The notes beneath the pieces are model-generated. The model was not told where the DNA came from and ran no database searches. It worked only from the letters and a program-made list of their open reading frames with translations. From NCBI GenBank assembly GCA_946807835.1, contig OX327711.1, forward strand, positions 17,581,501 to 17,645,500: a stretch of 64,000 nt of DNA, in the 5' to 3' direction. Each line of letters opens with the position of its first letter. Position 1 is the first letter of the stretch. Shown one piece after another: positions 35,501 through 48,709 of the stretch. This stretch comes from Ailanthus altissimus (lineage: Eukaryota; Streptophyta; Magnoliopsida; Sapindales; Simaroubaceae). Both the position numbers and the translations under genes were made by a program.

Positions 35501-36951
35501 TCATCCATTAATGATGAAAGAAAATTACCAATACACTATCTGAGTAACTTACATCACTAGTCAAAACGTAAAAAAGCGTTGCGGCGGCTAGGTTGCTAGG
35601 TGAATCATCCATTCTGAGACCCAAAATGGCATCAATAATTGTCTTTGCCAACCTAGAAACATGTTTCAGAAGTTAATTAAAACACAAGAAGACAGAGCAC
35701 AGCCATCTGAAAGACAAGAACCTAACCTTATGTAAATCAACCATAAAATATGATTAAAACCGTGAAGGCCAGAAAAGAATCCTACTCATTTAGAAAGGCC
35801 ATGACATCAATTGAACAACTTTTTTATCAAACTTCTGCTAGAGCCTTGTTTCAAAAACAAAGTTTTGCAACTGCTATGCTTCTACTCAAATCAGAAAGCA
35901 CATAAGTATACGAGGGTGTTTATGAACCCACTTATACTTAACAGCTAGCGATTCCATTCCACAGCAGCCGTCTCTTTTACCACAACACCTCAACCCAAAA
36001 TAAACCAAAAGATAAGCGTCATCAATTTTCTGATGCAACAGCATATCTAACAAATAATTCATCCTAACTGTCCCAAACAACTTCAAAAGCTATAAATAAT
36101 TTTTTTAAAAAAAAAAACTTATTTCCTAACCTACAATGCTTTGCAAGGTGATATGGTTTATTTTGTAATCGCAAAAACACATCCTATCACGAGCTGGAGG
36201 ACATTATCAATAATTTCAAACTCACAAAACCCACATCCCAAAATTTGAAATTTTACACTTCATAATAAATATATCTCCGAAACCAAACATTAAAACTAAA
36301 ACCCTGAACTAAACAATCAAGAAAATTCAAGATCCTCTTATGATTCACAAGCTCAATATGCCAAATTTGAAAACTTTGCAAGATTCAAAACAAAACCCAT
36401 CAAAAATTCTTGAAAATTTTCACATACCCTTGAGTCCTTAACAGTCTTCTTTGCTGAGTAGTGCCACAAATCGACAACAAAGACAACAAACTAGCCCTCC
36501 TGATCCTCACTTGGGACCCTTTCTTCAACCCGTCAATGGAAAAATTCACTTCATCAACGTGCTCCATCATCTCCCCAAACTCCTGCGCCTCCATCAAAGT
36601 CGAAGTCGGCGGAATCAACGACCACGAACAACCCTCCTTCTTCTGCTTCTTCGACTTCCTCACGACGCCGCCGCCGTTCTCGGAGTCGTCAAAATGGGGC
36701 CTTCGCGGGGGCAAAGTTGGAATTGGATTTGAATTTGAATTTGAATTTTCTTGGGAGGACCAGAAAGAGCCGGAGTCTTGAGATGACGGGAACTGGAAAT
36801 TGTAAAAATCTTGAGGGGTATCTTGGGAAAGAGAAAAAGAATCAGAGAACGGATCGTTCAAAACGTCGTCGTCGTCGTCGGTGGTGTTAAACGAGTCAGA
36901 GTCCGTTCTCGCTATCCCTCGGTTCCGTCGTCCGTACGTCCGAACGATCAT
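29597..36951 (-). CDS. WAPL: Wings apart-like cohesin release factor (WAPL), 13 exons, 904 aa
   Basis: Exons in reading order: 36951-36428, 35652-35553, 35095-34756, 33915-33803, 33189-33061, 32954-32861, 32180-32064, 31964-31327, 31142-30895, 30553-30406, 30116-30019, 29935-29854 and 29680-29597 (2715 nt, all GT-AG, phases close). WAPL removes cohesin rings from chromosome arms; in Arabidopsis two redundant WAPL proteins act in meiosis and mitosis. The N terminus MIVRTYGRRNRG is the signature start of plant WAPL and is followed by an acidic Ser/Asp-rich stretch. The conserved helical WAPL region includes SNLAAATLFYVLTSD (about 194-208), FKEKLRELGGLD and the C-terminal MISPETHKAVSEVIESC. Exon 8 codes a low-complexity middle with three NRE repeats (633-660). 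Length is close to the ~930 aa of the Arabidopsis protein. Exon 13 begins after an acceptor at 29681. Confidence 0.96.
32497..32535. repeat. (ACAT)n-(AT)n microsatellite in WAPL intron 6
   Basis: About six ACAT units followed by seven AT units, inside the intron 32181-32860. Confidence 0.9.
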
Positions 36952-37330
36952 GTTTCAAATCTTGGACCCGTGCCGGCGTCGTTGTTGTTTTTGCTTTAAT
37001 TTGAAAAAAAGATTAACAAATTTGACATTTAAAACAAATGTAAGGGTAATTTGGGAAAAGAATATTTACAAAAAAAACTGAGAATTACGAGCTGAGGAGG
37101 AGAGACGAGAAGAAAATAAGAGTGTTGGGTTTGGTTAGTTAAAATTGCCGAGCTGATTTCGAATTTTTTTCCGTTTGTGAAATTCAGTGTTGATTTTTTT
37201 TTTTTTACTTCTTTTTATATATGTAATGACCAATGAGGACTGGGGTGATAGTAGGGTTTACTTTGACCATGATGGTAGCAAACTGGGACGGAGGGATATT
37301 TTGGACATTAAAGTGATAGTTTTGGTTGGC
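36952..37330 (-). promoter_or_regulatory. WAPL upstream region and 5' leader
   Basis: The sequence just before the ATG is GC-rich and moderately complex to about 37140, fitting a leader and core promoter. A TTTTTATATATG stretch near 37214 is a possible but unproven TATA element. Confidence 0.4.
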
Positions 37331-40300
37331 GATTAGCTGATGGCAGCATGCTAATAATTAATGACTACACTGTCTTACAGTTCTCAAAATGTGAGGAGCA
37401 ACGAATTTCTTTTTTTTTTTTTTCTGAAGAAAAAATAAAAAATCTCAACTTCACAAGCAACGATTTTTCTTCTTTTTTTTTTTTTACCCTTTTAAGGTTT
37501 ATGACTTTTAGACCATTATTGTTTGTCGAAATTGATTGAAATTTTTTTATAAAATTTGCAGTCATTATTTTGTTCCTGATTATAAGTTATACAATGATTA
37601 TTTTGTCCATAATCCTAACTTGTGTAATTATTATTTTATTTTTAATTAAAAATTATGCAATGACCATTATACTTATAATTTTAACTATAAATAAATATAT
37701 ATATATAAATAAATATTATTATAAATCTAGATTAATAGAGGATATTATTATCAATATCTTTAAAGTGTGATTTAATTATAATAATATTTATAAATTTTAA
37801 AAAATTAATATTTATACTTAATTTTTTATTAAAATAGATATTGATGTCCAAATTTTATAAATATTCTATTAAGTTTAACAAATTTTATATCAATCAATAT
37901 GAAATTATTAAAATACTCTTATTACTGACATGACAATGACATGAACAAATATCAAAATTTTAATTTAAAAAATAATTAAAAATAAAATAATTATAACTAT
38001 TAATAATAAATAAAATTTAAAAAAAAAACAGTAGCCATTTTGGCCGCTACTTATAGCGGCCATTATGGACGCCATCAGTAACCAAAATGACCAGTTGTAT
38101 TATTTTTTATTTTTTTAATTTTTTTATTTTATTTATATTTAAATATTTAAATTTACACATAATTCACATGTTGTACACATAACATGTGTTGCTTTAATTT
38201 AATATCCAGATAAATTGATAATTTTACCCCAAACACATTAACTATCATAATAAAAGAAGTAACGTTTGAACATCAATACTTATTTTAATAAATAATTGAA
38301 TATAAACGTTAATTTTTTTAATTTATAAATATTATTATAATTAAATCATGCCTAAAAAATATTGATGATAATATTCAAATCAATAACATACCTAATGTGA
38401 AGACCCTCATCCCATCAAAGCTATATTTTCAAAGATAAAGTAACAATAACTCTGCATAAAAGTTGAAATCTTATGTTAAAACATATTGTTAAAAAAATTT
38501 AATACAAAATCCGAACTTTCAATTGTATAATAGTGAATCCGTAATGTAAATATATTCCTTATATTTTAAGACAAAATGTATGAAAGATTTGAAGAAAAAA
38601 AGTGGCAAATAAACTTGACGATTTTATACTATTTAGGGTTAGGAATTTTTTATTTTTTATTTTTTGGTAATAACTACAAAATTTAAGTACTTTGTTATTT
38701 AACTACGTTGTTTATTTATAATTATTTTAGTCAGAAATTCTCTTAAATTGACAAAAATATAAAATATGCATTTAACTTTAACTATTAGTGAAGATAAATA
38801 ATCAAATTTATTGTTTAGATTGTGTGCGCGAAGTTGAAGAACCACATAAACCAAATTTAAAAAATGGTTAACAAATTAATAACATGATTAAAATTTAATT
38901 AAAAATTGTTTTGCAAAAGGGCATTCATGTACTACTTTGCGTGCTGCCTACGGTTAGGTGTGCGGGGATTGGTCTGCACAAACCACCTCAAAAAAACTCA
39001 AATCCAATGTGAATCGAGTATGATTTTGGGATCTCAATTCTCTCTTAAATTAATTATCTTTTAAGTTAAGTTTTTACATAATTTTTTTATTTATATGTGA
39101 TTGAAGATTGTTAAAAAAATAATAAAATAATAAATTTTAACTACTCCTATATAACATAAAATACGCATCAAAAAAATCTTAAAAACTTAAGTAAAAATTT
39201 AGTTTAGAAAATAAAAAATTAATTCATGATCTTGACTATTTTTTTCTTATCATTGCAAAATTTGCTCTTTTTAGTCTAAATAATAATATACATACTCAAA
39301 CCGCAGGAAATCATTATTTAATTTCATCGCAATCTCAAAAAGCTTTTGTCATTGCCGTCCGAATGGAATTCTCTATTGTGTTATAAGTTTTTTTTTTTTT
39401 AAATAAACAGATTTTCATTAAAGAAATTCGGTGAATTACAACAATAGGGATTTTTTAATGAAAATATCAGAAAAATTAACAAGATTAAAAGATATACTTA
39501 CACACTAATAAATGTTTTGACCTTAAGCACTTGCTATTGAAGGAAATGTCAATATCCCCAATTGAGAAAACCCTTTTAAAAAAGAAAAAAATACAATCCA
39601 TATAATATTAAGAGCAAAATGAAACAATTCTCATATTAGAGGAAAAAAATATAAACCCAACTACAAACATTTAAAACTACAATCATAATAGATACTAAAA
39701 ATAGTCAATGATTTATTAGTTTAAAATATAAAAAAATTTATTTATAAAAATAAATGCAGCAGAAGTCAAATCGTCTTATTTATAATTATATATATAAAAA
39801 TAAAAAATTATCTCAATTTTTCGCTATGACAAATCTTGAATTGACTGGCTGCAATCTCTCTACTATCCTCAATCTTCAAACTCAACGCGTGTGGACACAT
39901 GGATCTTTCTTAATTTTTAAAAACACTAATACCAAAATCTGAGATAATGGTAATAATTACATTATTTTTTCACATAAATTTTTCTAATTATGATTGTTGT
40001 TCTACTTATTACTCCATACCTCCCATATATATATGAATCTCCATTGAGTATTGAAAATTAAAAAATTAGAGTTTAATTAAGATTTAAGTTAGTAAAGGGA
40101 CTGTAAGACCAACTTAAAAGGCTTAATCCTTATTATCTCATAATATATTAATTCTTTTAAGTTAACCTAAGGCTATTCCACTAAAAATTAAGGGTTGTCA
40201 TATTATTAAACAAAAGCTCATTTAATTAAAATATTTTTTAATTAAATTAGGTTTGGTCTTTAGACCAATAATAACCACTTAATTGACCCTTTAATCGATG

Positions 40301-42288
40301 TCCATAATTAAAGTTAGACCATGAAAAAAAGTGTTTTGCCACTTTAATTACTTATTTACCTATAAGTCATTGAATGCTCTAATGATCACTTTTAATATGT
40401 CTATATTTGTAAATAAATTTAGAAATAAATATTATTAGTCAAAAAATAATTTATTGAATAAACTGTTGTCATAAATTCTAATGATCAAGTACTGCAAACA
40501 GTTTAGGTGAACATTATTTATTAGATTTCATCTTACAAATATATGTTCATACAACCCATAAAATTATATATCTAAACTATCAAGGTTTTGACCGTTTATA
40601 TGGATCTCATTCCATGATAACTCAAAAGATATAACACATGAATATAAGTTCATTGTTCAGGATTAAAATCAATCAAACTTATTAAAATTTTTGTGAATTA
40701 AGATCAACAACATTTAGTTAACCAGATCAAAATTCACAATAGTCCCGTTCAATATAACATATACACTAAATTTTTTACTTGAAGTCTCTATTTTGATGAT
40801 TGAGATAAATCATCCACTATAAGAATGAAAAAAAACTACAACTTTATATAATGAAATGTTATTTTCATTAATGATTGTAAACTATATTTAATTTTAAAAA
40901 AATTTGTGATCCATACCCTCTATATTAGTATCATATGCCTAATATATAAATCACTTACTTTATAAATATAAGCTCATCAATGTATATTTTATTATTTATA
41001 TAAATAAATGTTATTAATCTAATAAAATATTATTTCACGTACTTTAATAGCATAAATAACATTATATGTCTAATACAATTCTCAAATAACACATAGCACC
41101 AAGTAAGTCCCAATTTATACAGTTAGCTAATTAGGGTTTGGTGTCGCCTGAAAAAATTCCAACTGTCGAAAAAGATCAATGGCTATTAACTTTGCGGTGG
41201 AAGAGGGCGGTAACGATTGGGTTAAAAGGCTTATCGACTGTAGATCACGGACAGTGACTCTTTGGCAGGTTAACAACTATGATCTAGTGAGACCTCGGCA
41301 ATTGTAGATCACAATGACTGTGCGGTTGCCAATGAAACTCCAAGGAATGTGGCGATGAACAGCACAGACCAATGAGACACGTTGAAATACTCGTCAACAA
41401 AGAAAGACCGAACAAAATAAATCTCGCCAAAAATGAGAGATTGGTGATGGTGTATGACAATTGCTTAAATGACATAAGTTAATCAATTTGATGGTTAAAA
41501 TTTCTCGTATTCATTCCGCAGACGTTCTTAAGGGCCGGAGGTCATGGTCCCCAATCCTAAAATTTAATAATAAAATTTTATTAATTTTATTTTATAAAAT
41601 ATATATTTTTATAATTTAATCCTTCAAAATTTAAAGTTTGACATTAAAACTCTAATATTAATTATTCACTACAATATTGAACTGTATAACTTAATGGATG
41701 TCCGATGTTAGATTATGATATGAAATATAAGCATTTTATTAAAAAAAAAAACACAGTTATAAATCCGGTGGGTTGGCTAAACTCAAGTCGGATCCAATTT
41801 ATTAGGTTTATATTTCACGCAAAATATTTTATGACAAAAATTAACGATGTACTAAAAATTTAGAGCATAAATTAAATGCACTCAATATTAAATGAGTTAA
41901 CTAATTTTACTTCAGTTCAAATTTGACATTTTTGCCCAAAAAACTCGAACTCAGCCAAATTTGCGAAATTTGAGAATGTGTGCTTGAGTACCATGGCAGA
42001 TTTTTGGGTTGAGATTTACCATAAGTTAATTTTATTGGACAAAATAAAAGGATTTAGTAGTACGTACAAAGAGTTTGTAGAGAAAATTTGATTTTATGTA
42101 TGAACATATTAAAATTTAAGAATTGAGGGTATTTTTTATCTACAAAGTCTCTTTTACTTCAAATATTAAAATTACGTACAAAATATATTTTTTACAAACT
42201 AATTTATCATTATAATAATTTCACATTTTAATTGGATGGGTTGGCTCAAGTTGGATGTAATTAATTAGGTTTATTGAATTCTATTAAG
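37331..42288. other. Gene-free AT-rich region with repeat debris
   Basis: No supported gene. A perfect 9-bp inverted repeat (TGGCCGCTA, loop CTTA, TAGCGGCCA) is at 38041-38062. A related block reads on to about 38105, suggesting a small transposon remnant. A somewhat GC-richer patch at 41130-41530 carries short open frames on both strands but no recognisable domain. The rest is A/T-rich with homopolymer runs. Confidence 0.45.
38041..38062. repeat. Perfect short inverted repeat
   Basis: Two 9-base arms (TGGCCGCTA and TAGCGGCCA) around a 4-base loop in otherwise A/T DNA. Probably part of a transposon relic. Confidence 0.85.
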
Positions 42289-44979
42289 CTTTTTTTTTTG
42301 GTGAGAAAAACATATAAAGCTCGTTTTGTTAGATTTTTTAAATAGACTTTTTAAAAATAGAGTTTTTATAAGTAGAATTTTTAAGAAAAAAATTATTAAT
42401 TGTTTAGTTGTTAATTAAAAATACTATTTTGAAGTAGTAAATCATTTGGTTATACATTATTAAAAGTGTTTATATATTTTTAAATTATTAAAAAAAATAT
42501 TTAATAAAGTTTATATTAAAATTCTATATAGTTCAACTTTTTTTACATAAAATAAATTTACAATTTAATCTTTAAAATTTACTAACTTAATTTTATAGAC
42601 AACACAAAGTGATTCTTGTTAAAATTTAGTTTTTTAATTATTGTGAAATTAATATATCAATTAATGAATTAAATAAATTATTGTGTTTAGTATAAAAATT
42701 AAAAATAAAATAAAATACTACATATCCATGATAAAAAAAAAATTGGTCAAGTTTTATAGAGATAAGATGGTTGCAAATATATGAAAATATGATGCTTTCA
42801 ACAAAAGGATAAAAATATATTAGTTGAATAGGATTTATCTTTATTAAAGATATGTTATGGAATTAAGAAAGTATTAATATGTATATTTGTTAATACACAA
42901 ATATTTACAAAAAAAAAATGCTCAAAAAGTTATATTCCTAAAAGCTCAAATTTTGAGCTTTTATAAATAAAAGTAAAATAATTTTTTTAATCTTTAAAAA
43001 CTCTTTTTTAATTATAACCAAATATTCTAAAAAATATTTGGCATTAAAAAACTTTTTTAACTAGTATAGAAGCTCAACTAAACACATACATCGACCTTTA
43101 AATTTTAAGGAAAAAGATATGTACATCATTAAAACTTTAAAAATCTCATTTATATTTCTATCAAGTAATGAAATTTATTAAAATTAATGAAAAATTTGTA
43201 AAATCTAATGAAAGTACGATTATACTCCTATTATAACTAAAAAAAATCTAAATCAATGAAATACTAATAAGAGAGTTGAACTTTTGATCGAATAGTTAAA
43301 AGTTAACACTTAAATCATTTGAAATATTCAAACTTTTTAAATTATTTATGGGTTAGTATATTATTATCAACTAAACTATTCAAAAAAAGAGGGCTGGAAT
43401 AACTGACTAGCAGACATTAACCAATCATTAACTATTGTTGACTGATTATTGATCAGCTGTTGATTGACAATTGAATTTAAATGAATTTTGATTTTTTCAA
43501 TCAAAAGGGAGGGAATTTTTAATTTTACATTTTGTATTGTTAAAGTATGAAATCTATTGTCTAGCAAGGGTGTAAATAATTTTTTTTAACTTTATAAATT
43601 TACATATTATTTTCTTAAAAGTTGAAGGGTCCAAATATCTATTTTTATTTTTATTTAATTCAAATCCAATGAAATACTAATAAAAGGGTCGAATCTTTGA
43701 CCTACTAGTTAAAAACTAACACTTAAACTAATTGAACTATTCTAACATTAGAATTATTTCCGGGCTTGCATATCTAGTAATATATTGTTATCAATTAAAT
43801 TATTATAAAAAGGGCTTGAATTACCAATTGGTGGGCGTTATCTAACTATTATTGATTGATTGTTCACTAATGTTGAGTGGCAGTTGAATTTAAATAAATT
43901 TTAACTTTTTTTAGTCAAAAGGAAATAATCTATTTTTACCCTTTCTATTTCAAAGTTACGAAATCCATTATCTGACAGAGGTGTAAACAATATATTTGAA
44001 ACTTTAGGGATTTACATATTATTTGTTTGGAACCTTAAGGTTCAGATGTTCATTTTCATTATTTTTAAATACAATTATAAAACAATAATAAGCTTGATTT
44101 TTCTTTGGTGCAAGTCGTATTATATTTACAAACTAAATGTTAGACATGATTCTAAATCAAGAATGATATCCATAAAATACAATATCCTTGATCTATTATA
44201 TTAGATTATCATGATAGATGTTAAAAAAAATTTATACGAGGAATTCATAACAATTAAAATGTGTGAATTATCAACTTTTAATGAGAATACGAGAGTATAG
44301 TAGCTTTTAACAATTAACTTTGTATAGTGTTCAATGAAATTCTCTCTATGACAAAAAGAAGATAAGAGCACTACGCATAATAATTTAATTTGGGACTACA
44401 ACCTTATAATAGGTTTTTATATACAAGATTAACTATCATTTCATTAATTATAATTTAACTAGTATTAAATTTTTGTACATAATAAACTCGTATTTAATAG
44501 ATATTTTTATAGCTCAATAAAAAATAATTCAAAAAAATCACTTAATTTGACAATGATTTTAAGATAACTCATAATATATAATTATTATTAATATATGAGT
44601 CCACACATAAAATAATAAAATTTGACACTAAAATGATTTATCGTTATAATTCATATTAATTCTTAACTAATAAATTGCACATACATATACTATTATTATT
44701 TTTAAAACTAACCAAACTATTATGATTGCTGTATCAAAGAACTTTCTTAGAACAAATTGAATTGGGATTGACCCGAGTTGCTTAACAAAAGGTGGATAGC
44801 ATTGCATTTGTAATACATGCTAAGTGCCATTTTCTTTTTGGTAGAGGGCAGGTGGAATTAGAATGCTTGTTTGCAAACAAAGTCAAGTTGAATTTTGAAT
44901 GATGATGTATTGAAAGTTATGGTGGTAGGGACAAGGCACGTTCAATGTGAATCTTTAAGTTAGGGGGAGATGGAGATTT
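42289..44979. repeat. 2.7 kb direct duplication, unit 1
   Basis: From CATATAAAGCTCG to TTAGGGGGAGATGG.GATTT this unit is matched in order by 45990-48709. Within it lie a MITE-like element (42318-43089), two diverged ~430-bp tandem segments (about 43200-43640 and 43660-44060, sharing GAAATACTAATAA, GTTAACACTTAAA and GAATTTAAAT blocks) and a better-conserved tail (44750-44979, GGGATTGACCCGAGTTGC onward). No coding frame. Confidence 0.85.
42318..43089. mobile_element. MITE-like element with terminal inverted repeats (copy in unit 1)
   Basis: The left end AAGCTCGTTTTGTTAGATTTTTTAAA and the reverse complement of the right end, TGTTTAGTTGAGCTTCTA, share the degenerate words GTTTGGTT/GTTTAGTT, which is easier to see in unit 2 (CTCGTTTGGTTAGG and TGTTTGGTTGAG). 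A perfect 11-base palindrome pair (AAAAGCTCAAA, T, TTTGAGCTTTT) lies inside at 42940-42962. About 770 bp, non-coding. The pattern resembles hAT-type non-autonomous elements, but the target duplication was not resolved. Confidence 0.5.
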
Positions 44980-44988
44980 CTTTTATTT

Positions 44989-45986
44989 TATATTTTTATA
45001 GGTGTCTTGAGATTTGGCTTTAAATCGGGAGTACTCTTGAGGTTTGGAAAATAGTTTTCATTGTTTTTATTATTGAAAGATGTTATGAAATATTTTAAAA
45101 TTTTTATAAAATAATTTTATATCTTTACTCATTATTTTTTTAATTTATTTTAGTACCTTTTTTTTATTTGTGTACTAAAATAAAAATATTTTTTATAAAA
45201 TATTTATTATTTATTTAAAAGAATTTTTTTTAAAAAAATTGGTACTCTAATTTTTCTTTTTTACTTGAGTACTAAAATAAAAAATTTAACAAATGTATAA
45301 TTATAAGTTAAATTTTAAAATAAGTACAATTAACTATATTTTTTAATGTAATTTTTATGAATAAATATATAAAATTGTCATTTTAACTATTCAAATTAAT
45401 AGGTTTCATTATCTATTAAGCAAATGTATAAAATTCTCTCTTTTATTTTTTTACTTGACTACTCAAATTAATTATACATTTACATGAATTTGATGATCAA
45501 ATCATTGAACAATTCTTACATAGCTCATATCTTGAAATTAAAGAGGAATAGTTATTTTTATTTCTTTTTTTACTTGACTACTAAAAACTTTTTTTTTTAC
45601 AAAATATTTATTATTTATAATTTTTAAAACTTATTTAAAATTTTATTTTTATTGTAAACTTCAATTAAGATTAAAATATTTAAAATTTTAAACAAATGGA
45701 AATATAAAATATTTTGTTTAATTTTTTATTTTAGTACTCAAGTAAAAAAAAAAAAGAGTACCAAAATTGGAAAACAAATTATGTTAAATAAATAATAAAA
45801 ATGATGAATATTTTGTAAAATTTTAGTACTCAAGTAAAAACAAGAAAGTATCAAAATAAATTAAGAAGATAATGAATAAGGGTATAAGACTTATTTTATA
45901 AAAAATTTAAAATATTCTATAGCATCTCTTAATAGTAGAAGCATCGGAGGATTTCTCAAACCTCAGGGGCACCCATAAAAATATCA
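44989..45986. mobile_element. Foldback element, about 1.0 kb, with ~300-bp inverted arms
   Basis: The left arm (about 44989-45300: ATATTTTTATAGGTGTCTTGAG, later TTACTTGAGTACTAAAATAA) is matched by the reverse complement of the right arm (about 45700-45986: ATATTTTTATGGGTGCCCCTGAG, later the same TTACTTGAGTACTAAAATAA). The central ~400 bp carries further short copies of the same words. There is no coding capacity. It sits exactly between the two copies of the 2.7 kb duplication. T-rich tracts flank both ends, so the target duplication is unclear. A Mutator-type or foldback non-autonomous element is likely. Confidence 0.75.
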
Positions 45987-45989
45987 CTT

Positions 45990-48709
45990 TTTTTTTTGGA
46001 AAGACATATAAAACTCGTTTGGTTAGGTTTTTTAAATAGACTTTTTAAAGTAGAACTTTTACAAGTATAATTTTTAAGAAAAAAATTATTGATTGTTAAT
46101 TAAAAAAATTCTTTTGAAGTAATAGATCATTTCATTATACATTATTAAAAATATTTATATGTTATTAAATTACTAAAAAAATATTTAATAAAACTTGCTT
46201 TAAAATTCTATATAGTTCAACTTTTTTTTACATTAAATAAATTTATATTTTAATCTTAAAAATTTACTAACGTAATTTATAAACAACACAAAAGTGATTC
46301 GTGCTAAAATTTAATTTTGCAATCATTGTGAAATTAATATATAGCAATTAACGAATTAACAAAATTATTGTGTTTAGTATAAAAATTAAAAATAAAATAA
46401 AATACTGCATACTTATGATAAAAAAGTATTTGGTCAAATTTTATAGAGATAAGATAGTTGCAAATATATGAAAATATGATAGCTTTCAATAAAATGTTAA
46501 AAATATATTAATTGAATATGGTTTATCTTTATTAAGGGTATGTAATGAAAGTAAGAAAATATTTATTAAGGGTATGTTATGAAAGTAAGAAAATATTAAT
46601 AGATATATGTGTCAATATACAAATATTTAAAAAAAAAACTAAAAAATTTATACTCCTAAAAGCTCAAATTTTGAGCCTTTACAAGTAAAAGTAAAATGGT
46701 TTTTTCAATTTTCAAAAACTCTTCTCCAAACGTCATAAAAAAAATTTAAAAGAACTTTGTCCTTAAAAAACCTTTTTTGATTATTATAAAAACTCAACCA
46801 AACACATATATAGACCTCTAAACTTTAAGAAAAAAGATATGTACATCACTCAAATTTTAATCTAATTTATACTTCTATCAAATAATGAAATTTATTAAAG
46901 TTAACGAAAAATTTGTAAAATCTAATGAAAGTACGATTATACTCCTTTTATGACTAAAAAAAATTATAAATTCAATAAAATACTAATAAGAGAGTTGAAC
47001 TTTTGATCGAATAGTTAAAAGTTAACACTTAAATAAATTGAAATATTCCAACTTTTAAATTATTTATAGGTTAGCATATTATTATCAACTAAACTATTCC
47101 ATAAAAGATGGCTTGAATCATTAATTGGCGGGCGTTGACCAACTGTTGATTAGTAATTGAATTTAAATGAATTTTGACTTTTTCAGTCAAAAGATAATAA
47201 ATTTATAATTTTACCATTTTTATTGTTAAAACTGCGGAATACATTACTTATAGGGATGCAAACAAAATTTTTGAAATTTTAAAGATTTATATATTATTTT
47301 TCTAAAACCTTAAGGTTCAAATATCTATTTTTATTTTTATTTAAATCTAAATTCAATAAAATGCTAATAAGAAGGTTGAACCTTTGACCTAATAATGAAT
47401 GGCCAACACTTAAATCAATTGAACTATTCCAACTAATTATTTATGGGTTTGCATGTCTAGTACTATAATGTTATCAATTAAACTATTCTAAAAAAAGGGC
47501 TTGAATCAATGATTGGTGGGCATTAAACATCTGTTATTGACTAGTGTTGAGTGGCAGGTGAATTTAAATAAATTTTGATTTTTTTTAATCAAAAAGGAGA
47601 AATCTATTTTTACCATTTTCCTTGTTAAAGTTATAAAATTCATTATTTAATAAGGGTGTAAACAAAATTTTTGAAACTTTAAAGATTTATATATTATTTT
47701 TCTGAAACCTTAAAGGCCAGATATTCATTTCCATTATTTTTAAATGTAATTATAAAACAACAATAGGCTTGATTTTTCTTTGGTGCAAGTCGAATTATAT
47801 TTACAAACTAAATGTTAGACATGATTATAAATCAAAAATGATATCCATAAAATACAACCTTCTTGATCTATCATATTAGATTGTCATGATAGATGTTGAA
47901 CAAAAAATTATATGAGAAATTTATAGTGATTAGAATGTGAGAATTATCAACATTCAATAAGAATGCGAGAGTATAACGGCATTTAGTAATTAAATTTGTG
48001 TGGCGCTTAATGAAATTCTCTTTATGACGAAAAGAGAATAAAAACACTGCGAATAATGATATGACTTGTGACCACAGCCCTATAATAGGTCTTTATATAC
48101 AAGGTTAACTATTATTAATCATAATTTAACTGGTATTAGATTTTTATACATAATAAACTCGTATTTAATATATATTTCTACAGCCTAATAAGAAATAAAA
48201 AAAAAACTACTTAAATTGACTCTGATTTTAAAATAACTCATAATGTATAATAATTATTAATATGTGAGCCCATAAAATAATAAAACCTAACACTATATTG
48301 ATTTATCGTTATAAATTATATTAATTATTAACTAAATTTATTTATTTATTTTTATTTTTGTATATCTATTATTTGCGTCACACATTGATTTAGATTAAAA
48401 ATAATTTGTACATACATATACTATTATTATTTTTAAAACGAACCAAACTATTATGATTGTTGTATCAAAAAACTTTCTTAGAACAAATTGAATTGGGATT
48501 GACCCGAGTTGCTTAACAAAAGGTAGATAGCATTACATTTGTAATACATGCTAAGTGCCATTTTCTTTTGGGTAGAGGGTAGGTGGAATTAGAATGCTTG
48601 TTTGCAAACAAAGTCAAGGTAAATTTTGAATGATGATGTATTGGAAGTTATGGTGGTAGGGACAAGGCACGTTCAATGTGAATCTTTAAGTTAGGGGGAG
48701 ATGGGGATT
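45990..48709. repeat. 2.7 kb direct duplication, unit 2
   Basis: It matches unit 1 throughout, with indels (for example an extra ATTTATTAAGGGTATG repeat near 46560, and about 60 bases more near 48340). It ends at AGATGGGGATTT, after which 48710 onward is unrelated. No gene. Confidence 0.85.
46012..46806. mobile_element. MITE-like element (copy in unit 2)
   Basis: Counterpart of 42318-43089, with clearer ends: CTCGTTTGGTTAGG on the left and, on the complementary strand of the right end, TGTTTGGTTGAG. Confidence 0.5.

Noticed and set aside
42289..48709. The two 2.7 kb copies as LTRs of one retrotransposon
   Set aside because: Their ends are not TG...CA, there is no target duplication or primer site, and the 1 kb between them is a foldback element rather than gag-pol.
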